From NCBI GenBank assembly GCA_905214175.1, contig CAJMLD010000007.1:1-20272 (forward strand): a stretch of DNA of 20,272 nt, given 5' to 3'. Each line of letters starts with the position of its first letter. Positions within the stretch are counted from its first letter, which is position 1. Below are positions 15,127 to 20,272 of this stretch, piece after piece. Under the pieces are notes generated by a model. It searched no databases. It saw nothing but the letters and a program-made list of their open reading frames with translations, and was not told the origin of the DNA. A program made the translations under genes and the position numbers. This DNA is from an uncultured bacterium (GTDB taxonomy: Bacteria; Actinomycetota; Coriobacteriia; Coriobacteriales; Atopobiaceae).

Positions 15127-15228
15127 TGCAAACGATTTGCTGGGCAACTTTGTTGCATAGACGTCCATCAATGCAGCTCAGTTGCCCGGCAAGCCAATCC
15201 CCGTTTGCGCCCGTCCGGCTCACCCTTT

Positions 15229-15305
15229 CGTTGTTACCGGCCCATCTTGTCCGCTGATTGTTTTCGCAGGTGAGGTTTGGCGGAAGCTACGGGCCGGTAA
15301 CAACG
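15229..15305 (-). repeat. Palindromic element copy, inverted orientation
   Basis: CGTTGTTACCGGCCC (15229-15243) and its exact 15-bp inverse (15291-15305) form the longest terminal repeat of the family. The core unit 15230-15304 is again 75 bp. Read on the minus strand its interior contains CCTGCGAAAAC, matching CCTGGGAAAAC of the neighbouring copy, so this copy is inverted relative to that one. Confidence 0.8.
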
Positions 15306-15322
15306 AGCGCTGCATCATTGTC

Positions 15323-15398
15323 GTTGTTACCGGCTCGTTGATGGCCTGTTGTGGTTACCTGGGAAAACGCTCGGGCGTCGCGACGGCCCGGTAACAAG
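15323..15398 (+). repeat. Palindromic element copy
   Basis: 76 bp, starting GTTGTTACCGGC and ending CCGGTAACAAG. Its first 21 bases equal those of the unit at 3458, and its core CCTGGGAAAACGCTCG resembles units 2 and 3 of the first cluster. No gene lies in 15054-15600 apart from the terminator and these repeats. Confidence 0.8.
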
Positions 15399-15506
15399 GC
15401 CAATCAATGCAACTCAGTTGCCCGGCAAATCAATCACGTTCATCTTGACAGCCGTGCCCGGCAGCTGAGAAAGTTTCTGTGAAGGCTTACGGCCCACAAC
15501 GTGAGA

Positions 15507-15537
15507 TTGCCTTACTCGTAAGCTTCTTCATTATGAT
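15507..15537 (+). promoter_or_regulatory. Candidate promoter of the hydroxyacid dehydrogenase gene
   Basis: TATGAT (15532-15537) is a good -10; the nearest -35-like TTGCCT (15507-15512) is at a long 19-base spacing. The palindrome CTTACTCGTAAG (15511-15522) sits between them and could be an operator. Transcription would start about 57 bases before ATG 15601. Confidence 0.35.
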
Positions 15538-15600
15538 ATGAGGGGTAATCGGGCTGAGGCAGGCCTTGCGCTGCCGCATCAACATCCTGCGGAGAATGAC

Positions 15601-16611
15601 ATGGGTTCCAACTGGGTTGTTTGCTCTACTGCTGTGACCTTTGGACGTGGCTCGGATGAGCCGATCGAACGTCTCAAGGCTGCTGGCTGCGAGGTTCGAC
15701 TCAACCCTTATGGGCGTCCGCTGACAAAAGCGGAGATGCTGGACTTCGCGGGAGACGCCAACGCCATCATCCTCGGCAATGACGACCTGCCCGCAAGCGT
15801 CATCCGTCGGCTCAAAAGGCTGAAGATCATTGCCCGTTACGGCGTTGGGTTCGACGGAGTTGACGTGGCGGAGGCCCGCGACCTTGGCATCGAGGTCACC
15901 TACGCTCCCGCATCGAATCGCGAGGAGACTGCGGACTTCACGTTTGGGCTCATCCTCGATTTGGAGCGGCACATCTCGCAGATGGTCATCGACACGCGTT
16001 CGGGCGGCTGGACCAAGCTGACGGGCACGAGCCTATACGGCAAGACCATCGGCATCATCGGCGTCGGGCAGATTGGATGCGCCGTTGCCCGCAGGGCGAT
16101 GGGCTTTGGCATGGACATCCTTGGCTATGACATTGTCCAGCGCAACGAGGCCACGGTCTATGGCGTTGTCTACACCACGCTAAATGACCTGCTGAGAAGG
16201 TCTGACATCATCACGATCCACCTCCCGCTGGACGAGTCGACGAAAAACCTCATCGGTGCCCGTGAGCTGAGGCTCGTTAAGCCGGGGTCGATTCTTATCA
16301 ACACCGCGCGCGCCGGCATCGTGCGCCATGGAGCTCTTGACAATGCGCTACAGTCCGGGAGGCTCGCGGGTTTTGCCATCGACGTCTTCTCCAAGGAGCC
16401 ACCGGAGCATCAACCCTACTACGACTACGACAACGTGCTTGTAACGCCCCACGTTGCGGGAAATACCTTTGAGAGCAGCCGCCGCATGGGCAATATCGTC
16501 GTGGACAATATCCTTGCCGTTAAGTCCGGAGTCGAGCCGCCGGATCCCATCACTCCTCAGCACCTGTATGAGTCCATGATGGTGATGGGACAGTCCGCAG
16601 ACGGCGAGTAG
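15601..16611 (+). CDS. D-isomer-specific 2-hydroxyacid dehydrogenase (phosphoglycerate-dehydrogenase-like)
   Basis: 336 residues from ATG 15601 with GGAG 8 bases upstream. Interconverts a 2-oxoacid and a D-2-hydroxyacid using NAD(P). The Rossmann motif GVGQIG is at 154-159, followed 17-18 residues later by 'YDIVQRN', where the Asp suggests NAD preference. The catalytic triad of the family is complete: Arg237 in 'NTARAG', Glu266 in 'SKEPP', His284 in 'TPHVAGNT'. The substrate-binding part has 'ARYGVGFDGVDV' as in SerA-like enzymes, but there is no ACT domain, so biosynthetic SerA is less likely. It precedes an aldolase-PTS gene set after a 375-bp gap, so a catabolic sugar-acid role is inferred; the substrate is unknown. 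Confidence 0.88.
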   Translation: MGSNWVVCSTAVTFGRGSDEPIERLKAAGCEVRLNPYGRPLTKAEMLDFAGDANAIILGNDDLPASVIRRLKRLKIIARYGVGFDGVDVAEARDLGIEVTYAPASNREETADFTFGLILDLERHISQMVIDTRSGGWTKLTGTSLYGKTIGIIGVGQIGCAVARRAMGFGMDILGYDIVQRNEATVYGVVYTTLNDLLRRSDIITIHLPLDESTKNLIGARELRLVKPGSILINTARAGIVRHGALDNALQSGRLAGFAIDVFSKEPPEHQPYYDYDNVLVTPHVAGNTFESSRRMGNIVVDNILAVKSGVEPPDPITPQHLYESMMVMGQSADGE

Positions 16612-16986
16612 TTTTTCTGGCTGCGAGTGATCAACACATTTTTGGGCTTGGCAGCGTCTCCATATGATGTCATGAGCGTGCTGGTTTGACCCCGTATAAT
16701 ATGCAAGAGTAGCTGATATTCATACAAATTGTGATATTACACGATTACATTTGGGGCCATATAAATATGTAGAAACTATGAACATAAAACTGTTCATAAA
16801 GAAAAATATACGCACAGAATCATATAAGAGCACGTAATTGCTGAGCAATACACATGATTTGATACAAATAATGCTAAATCTAAAACGTTGCTTGTCTATG
16901 TGACGAAGCTGTGTTCAAATATCAACAGCAACGAAGTTTCATTCATTCAATTTCATTGTTTGCTAAACAGAGCTGGGAGGAAAAGC
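16612..16986 (+). promoter_or_regulatory. AT-rich control region of the aldolase-PTS operon
   Basis: 375 bases with no credible gene and much lower GC than the surroundings. It holds a perfect TATAAT (16695-16700) without a good -35, and an operator-like palindrome with 8-bp arms TATGAACA (16777-16784) and TGTTCATA (16791-16798). Another partial palindrome, TTGTGATATTACACGA, lies at about 16729-16744. These suggest control of the downstream operon by a sugar-responsive regulator not encoded in the window. The true start site cannot be fixed by eye. Confidence 0.5.
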
Positions 16987-17616
16987 GTGATAGACGTGGG
17001 TCTTACAAAGTTTCCCAAGGTGACGGTTATTCTCCGTGGATACAACTACGAGCAAGTCCGATGCGTCGTGAAGAGCATGGTAGGGACCAAGCTCGGAGCC
17101 ATCGAGGTTGCGATGAACACCCCCGGGGCGGCTCAGATCATCGAGAAAGTCGTCAAAGAGTTTGGCGATGAGGTTCTCGTGGGTGCCGGGACTGTCATCT
17201 CTGCGACGCGAGCCAACGCTGCGGTCGAGGCAGGCGCTCGTTTTGCTCTCTCCCCAATCTGCTTTACCGAGGAGATCTTTAGCATCTGCAAGGCGAATGG
17301 CCTTCTCACCGTTCCCTCTGCGTTCTCGCCCTCTGAGGTCTGGAGCATGTTCGAGATGGGCGCGGATATCGTGAAGGTCTTCCCCGCAGGCACGCTGGGC
17401 CCCAAGTACATCAAGGACATCCAGGCTCCTCTCAACCCCATGCCAATCATGGTTGTGGGCGGCGTGAATGGAGACAACTGCCAGGAGTTCTTCGACCAGG
17501 GTGCTTCATACGCCGGCATCGGGTCCGGCATCTTCGATCCCAAGCACATCATCGAGATGGATGAGGGTGCTCTTAAGGCCGACATTGAGGCGTTCGAGCA
17601 GAAAGTCCGTTGGTAG
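16987..17616 (+). CDS. 2-keto-3-deoxy-6-phosphogluconate/-galactonate-type aldolase
   Basis: 209 residues from GTG 16987, with GGGAGG 7 bases upstream; this start gives the family's usual 205-215 residues, unlike the ATG-type start at 16888. Class I aldolase cleaving a 2-keto-3-deoxy-6-phospho-aldonate to pyruvate and glyceraldehyde 3-phosphate. Schiff-base Lys130 is in 'DIVKVFPAG', Glu40 in 'IEVAMNTPG', and the phosphate-binding loops are 'GAGTV' and 'VVGGVNGDN'. The 'MNTP' wording is nearer the DgoA (phosphogalactonate) subgroup than classic Eda, so either substrate is possible. It heads a run of genes followed by PTS IIA 40 bases later, suggesting that the imported phosphorylated compound is fed to it after oxidation or dehydration. 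Confidence 0.87.
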   Translation: MIDVGLTKFPKVTVILRGYNYEQVRCVVKSMVGTKLGAIEVAMNTPGAAQIIEKVVKEFGDEVLVGAGTVISATRANAAVEAGARFALSPICFTEEIFSICKANGLLTVPSAFSPSEVWSMFEMGADIVKVFPAGTLGPKYIKDIQAPLNPMPIMVVGGVNGDNCQEFFDQGASYAGIGSGIFDPKHIIEMDEGALKADIEAFEQKVRW

Positions 17617-17656
17617 CGGGCGCAGAGCTTATTTCGTGAGAGGGGACCAAAGCGAC

Positions 17657-18118
17657 ATGGCAGATATCGCGTTTTCGTCCGAGCTTGTCGTTATGCTCGA
17701 CGATGTCAAGACCTATCAAGAGGCTGAGGCGGTCCTAGCGAATCATCTGGTAGAGCTGGGCTATGCAAAGAGCAGCTTTCCTCAGGCAATTGCTGAGCGA
17801 GAGGAGAGCTTTCCTACGGGGCTTCAGATAGGCGAGTTCAATGCCGCTATGCCTCATTGTGATCCGGAGAACGTTAACCAGGCGGCCATTTGCGTTGGCG
17901 TCATCAAGAATCCCGTGAACTGGAAGCGCATGGATGATCCTGATGAAACTTGCAAGGTGAGCCTCGTTACCATGCTTGCACTTACTGAAGCGCACTCTCA
18001 CCTCGAAATGCTCCAGAAGGTTGTCGCACTCATCCAAGATCAAGGGCTGATGGGCAAGATCGCGTCTGTCAGTTCTCCTCAAGAGGTTTTCGAACTTGTG
18101 GGCAGCAAGCTCAATTAG
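17657..18118 (+). CDS. PTS EIIA, fructose/galactitol type
   Basis: 153 residues from ATG 17657, with AGAGGGGACC upstream. The EIIA type-2 fold (PF00359) accepts phosphate from HPr on a histidine and passes it to EIIB. The active residue is His67 in 'AAMPHCDPENV'. The C-terminal 'HLEMLQKVVALIQDQGLMGK' is the typical final helix region of GatA-like proteins. It is separate, not fused, and lies directly before IIB and IIC genes, so it completes a three-gene permease. Codons here carry more A/T than in the dehydratase-activase gene. Confidence 0.9.
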   Translation: MADIAFSSELVVMLDDVKTYQEAEAVLANHLVELGYAKSSFPQAIAEREESFPTGLQIGEFNAAMPHCDPENVNQAAICVGVIKNPVNWKRMDDPDETCKVSLVTMLALTEAHSHLEMLQKVVALIQDQGLMGKIASVSSPQEVFELVGSKLN

Positions 18119-18194
18119 TAAGGCTCATCGGGGCGTAAGGTCCTTCGGCAATCGTAGAACCGGGCGAGAAGCCCAAGACGAAAGGAAACGTGAA

Positions 18195-18476
18195 ATGAAG
18201 AAGGTTCTCTTTGCGTGTGGAAATGGAGTTGCCACTTCCACCATGGTCCGCTCCAAGGTAGAGGATTACCTTGCAGACAAGGGGATTTCAATCAAGGCGC
18301 ATCAGTGCAAGGTGCAGGAAGTCTCTGCAATTGCTGATGAGTACGACCTCGTCGTAACCTCCGGCAAGTTCAAGGCTAGCGAAATCAATACTCCCTGCAT
18401 TATGGCAATCAACCTCCTCACCGGTATCAATGAGGATGCCACCCTCGAAGAGATTTACAACGCCGTCAAGGAGTAA
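18195..18476 (+). CDS. PTS EIIB, galactitol type
   Basis: 93 residues from ATG 18195, with AAAGGAAAC upstream. The phosphorylated cysteine is Cys8 in 'FACGNGVATSTM', the P-loop of PTS_IIB (PF02302). It receives phosphate from EIIA and transfers it to the incoming substrate bound by EIIC. 'LVVTSGKF' and the short C-terminal helix are standard, and the length is normal for GatB-like proteins. Confidence 0.92.
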   Translation: MKKVLFACGNGVATSTMVRSKVEDYLADKGISIKAHQCKVQEVSAIADEYDLVVTSGKFKASEINTPCIMAINLLTGINEDATLEEIYNAVKE

Positions 18477-18565
18477 CTCTCTACGGGGTCGTCGCTTTTC
18501 CGCGGGATTGGGCATCCGCGCGGGCACGTCCGGAACACTAACGAGAAAGAAGGAGAGCGCAATAC

Positions 18566-19951
18566 ATGGACGCAGTCGTAAATGCAATCTACGCAGGATT
18601 CCAAGCCTTCCTCGGCGCTGGCGCCTACGTGATGCTACCAGTCATCATCACGATCCTCGGTCTTGTCTTTGGCCTTAAGATTGGAAAGGCCTTCAAGTCC
18701 GGCGTAACCATTGCCATTGGTTTTGCCGGCATTAACCTGGTTGTTCAGCTCATGAAGGACCAACTTGGTCCTGCAGCTAAGGCAATGGTTACCAACTTTG
18801 GCGTCCAGTTGGACGTGCTCGATGTGGGTTGGGGTGCCATCGCTTCGGTTGCCTGGGCATCTCCAATTGTCCCGTTCATCGTGTTTGAGGTTCTACTGAT
18901 CAACATTGGCCTCCTTGTCATCAATAAGACTAATACCATGGATGTTGACATCTGGAATTATCACCACCTGCTGACTACTGGCGTTCTGACCTTCTTTGTG
19001 ACTGGAAACTTCATCTTTGGCCTGCTTGCCTCCGGCATTATGGCTGTCGTGACTTTCAAGCTGGCAGACTGGTCTCAGCCCTTTGTCTCCCACTACTTTG
19101 GCATCCCAAATGTGACTTTGCCTACCGCGTCCGCAACGAGTTCCATGATCATTGCCGCTCCTGTGAACTGGATCTTCGACCACATCCCCGGCATTCGTGA
19201 TATCGACTTTAGCCTTGATTCCGCAAAGAAGTACCTTGGCTTCTTTGGTGAGCCTTGGATGCTCGGCCTGATCCTTGGGTGCCTTATCGGTGGCCTTGCC
19301 CAGTATGACGTTGCTAAGCTGTTCACGCTTGGTGTCTATATGGCCGCAGTAATGGTGCTTATGCCGCGTATGACTGCGCTGTTCGTCGAAGGCCTCATGC
19401 CCGTCTCTGATGCTGCTCGTAAGTTCTGCGCGAAGCGCTTTAAGGGTCGTCAGCTCAACATCGGTCTTGACGCAGCTGTCGTGGTGGGCAACGATTCGGT
19501 CATCACCCTTGCCCTCCTCATGACCCCCATCACTCTCCTGCTCGCTGTCATCCTGCCGGGTAATCACATGCTGCCATTCTCTGACCTTGCGGTCCTTACC
19601 TTCCGCGTGGCTCTTGTCGTTGCTATCTGCCGCGGCAACATGTTCCGTTCCCTTATCATTTCTTGCCTTGTTATCATCGCCATTCTCTACGGTGGTACCG
19701 CTGCTGCCCCTTATATGACTCAGCTTGCTATCAATACCGGACTTGACTTCGAGGGTCAGCTCATTGCCTCCATGACTGGTCCGTCTCTGACGCAGACGGC
19801 AATCATCTTCTGGTCCTTCGTCAAGAATCCCTACGTCCTCGTCCCCATTGTTGTCGCTGCATTCCTTGGCATTTGGTGGTTCGTTGAGAAGAAGGTTGGC
19901 ATGGACAAGATTGAGGCCTATGCCGCGCAGTGTGATGAGGACGAGGAGTAG
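18566..19951 (+). CDS. PTS EIIC, galactitol family (EIIC-GAT)
   Basis: 461 residues from ATG 18566, with AAGGAGAG about 8 bases upstream. A polytopic inner-membrane transporter with about ten to eleven hydrophobic segments, including 'YVMLPVIITILGLVFGLKIG', 'FIVFEVLLINIGLLVIN' and 'LLMTPITLLLAVILPGNHML'. The motif 'GNDSVITLALLMTPI' and the region 'DIWNYHHLL' are typical of GatC/SgcC relatives. It moves the substrate through the membrane while EIIB phosphorylates it. Family members carry galactitol, but related ones carry other polyols and pentoses, so the substrate is open. A charged 'DEDEE' C-terminus ends the protein. Confidence 0.93.
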   Translation: MDAVVNAIYAGFQAFLGAGAYVMLPVIITILGLVFGLKIGKAFKSGVTIAIGFAGINLVVQLMKDQLGPAAKAMVTNFGVQLDVLDVGWGAIASVAWASPIVPFIVFEVLLINIGLLVINKTNTMDVDIWNYHHLLTTGVLTFFVTGNFIFGLLASGIMAVVTFKLADWSQPFVSHYFGIPNVTLPTASATSSMIIAAPVNWIFDHIPGIRDIDFSLDSAKKYLGFFGEPWMLGLILGCLIGGLAQYDVAKLFTLGVYMAAVMVLMPRMTALFVEGLMPVSDAARKFCAKRFKGRQLNIGLDAAVVVGNDSVITLALLMTPITLLLAVILPGNHMLPFSDLAVLTFRVALVVAICRGNMFRSLIISCLVIIAILYGGTAAAPYMTQLAINTGLDFEGQLIASMTGPSLTQTAIIFWSFVKNPYVLVPIVVAAFLGIWWFVEKKVGMDKIEAYAAQCDEDEE

Positions 19952-19966
19952 TACTCATCGATTGCT

Positions 19967-19988
19967 AGTTCTACGAGAGAGTGGAACT
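19967..19988 (+). other. Short hairpin after the EIIC gene
   Basis: AGTTCTAC (19967-19974) pairs with GTGGAACT (19981-19988) with one G-U pair around a GAGAGA loop. No U-tract follows, so it may only weaken transcription or protect the PTS mRNA before the next gene. Confidence 0.35.
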
Positions 19989-20137
19989 GCCTGACAGCAT
20001 ATTCAACCGCCCCGTCGCAAGCGCAAATGGGTGGCTTTCGGCGGGGCTGTTGCCGTACTTCAAGACAAGAGGGTTGGTCACGCACGTAAGGGCAATAGGC
20101 GAGCGATAGGAAAAGAAACATAGCAGAAGGGACTCGT

Positions 20138-20272
20138 ATGGCTGGGCATAAAATCGCAATCTGTAACACCTCGACCTTCGGACGCGTCTTTCCGGAGCAC
20201 CTGGAGAGGCTAGCTCGGCTTGGCGAGGTTGTTGATGTTCACGTTGACGGCGATTGCCATGGCGAGGAGCTG
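20138..20272 (+). CDS. Probable D-2-hydroxyacid dehydrogenase, N-terminal fragment at window edge
   Basis: Forty-five codons from ATG 20138 to the right edge, with AGAAGG 7 bases upstream. 'HKIAICNTSTFGRVFPEHLE' followed by 'RLARLGEVVDVHV' has the start of the substrate domain of D-2-hydroxyacid dehydrogenases (strand, Ser/Thr-rich turn, long helix 'L..LG.V..v'). The NAD-binding and catalytic part lies outside, so this is a tentative call. It would be the second such enzyme around the PTS and aldolase genes. Confidence 0.6.
   Translation, partial: MAGHKIAICNTSTFGRVFPEHLERLARLGEVVDVHVDGDCHGEEL

Larger units (their letters stand above)
15167..15435. repeat. 33-bp direct repeats flanking two palindromic elements
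   Basis: The segment 15167-15199 recurs at 15403-15435 with 30 of 33 bases identical; both contain CTCAGTTGCCCGGCAA. They bracket the two 75/76-bp palindromic elements at 15229-15305 and 15323-15398. The arrangement looks like a duplicated flank or the ends of a composite repeat unit. Confidence 0.7.

Noticed and set aside
15538..15600. Longer start for the dehydrogenase
   Set aside because: It directly abuts the candidate -10 and has no ribosome site; ATG 15601 gives the expected N-terminus.
16888..16986. Longer start for the aldolase
   Set aside because: The extra 33 residues are unlike the family and lie in AT-rich non-coding sequence; GGGAGG precedes GTG 16987.

Overview
The window looks like a chromosomal segment from a high-GC actinobacterium of the class Coriobacteriia, with Atopobiaceae/Olsenella- or Collinsella-like organisms as the best guess. 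This rests on GC-rich codon use, GTG and TTG starts, a very large fused 2-hydroxyacyl-CoA dehydratase activase-type protein behind a TetR gene, several Cof-type HAD phosphatases and a galactitol-family PTS. The assignment is from recognition of protein types, not from a search.

Left part (1-3050): a DUF1905-DUF2200 protein runs off the left edge on the minus strand. It is divergent from a 365-residue protein resembling the LOR/SDH (TIGR00300, archaeal-type ornithine cyclodeaminase) C-terminal region. Convergent to that is a 402-residue protein of a Coriobacteriia-type family with a degenerate PD-(D/E)xK-like nuclease core. Positions 3051-3931 hold no credible gene. They are packed with inverted repeats, including three tandem copies of a 75-bp element ending in GTTACCGGC/GCCGGTAAC at an exact 105-bp period. 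Two further copies lie 11.5 kb away at 15229-15398.

Middle part (3860-13994): three operator-like palindromes precede a TetR regulator. That gene is translationally coupled to a 1562-residue protein with two BadF/HgdC-like ATPase modules, a Cys-rich DUF2229 region and HgdB-like regions. A long hairpin follows, then a Cof HAD phosphatase, peptidase T coupled to a small membrane protein, and two overlapping Cof HAD phosphatases from their own promoter.

Right part (14041-20272): an initiator tRNA-Met lies between a consensus promoter and a strong terminator. It is followed by a likely integration-site remnant and a Phd/YefM-ParE toxin-antitoxin pair with an operator and terminator. After the second palindromic repeat cluster comes what looks like a sugar-acid or polyol gene set: a D-2-hydroxyacid dehydrogenase, a KDPG/KDPGal-type aldolase, galactitol-type PTS IIA, IIB and IIC, and a second dehydrogenase-like gene cut by the right edge. 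The likely logic is PTS uptake with phosphorylation, redox steps by the dehydrogenases, and aldol cleavage to pyruvate plus a three-carbon phosphate. No dehydratase or dedicated regulator is visible, so the substrate cannot be named.
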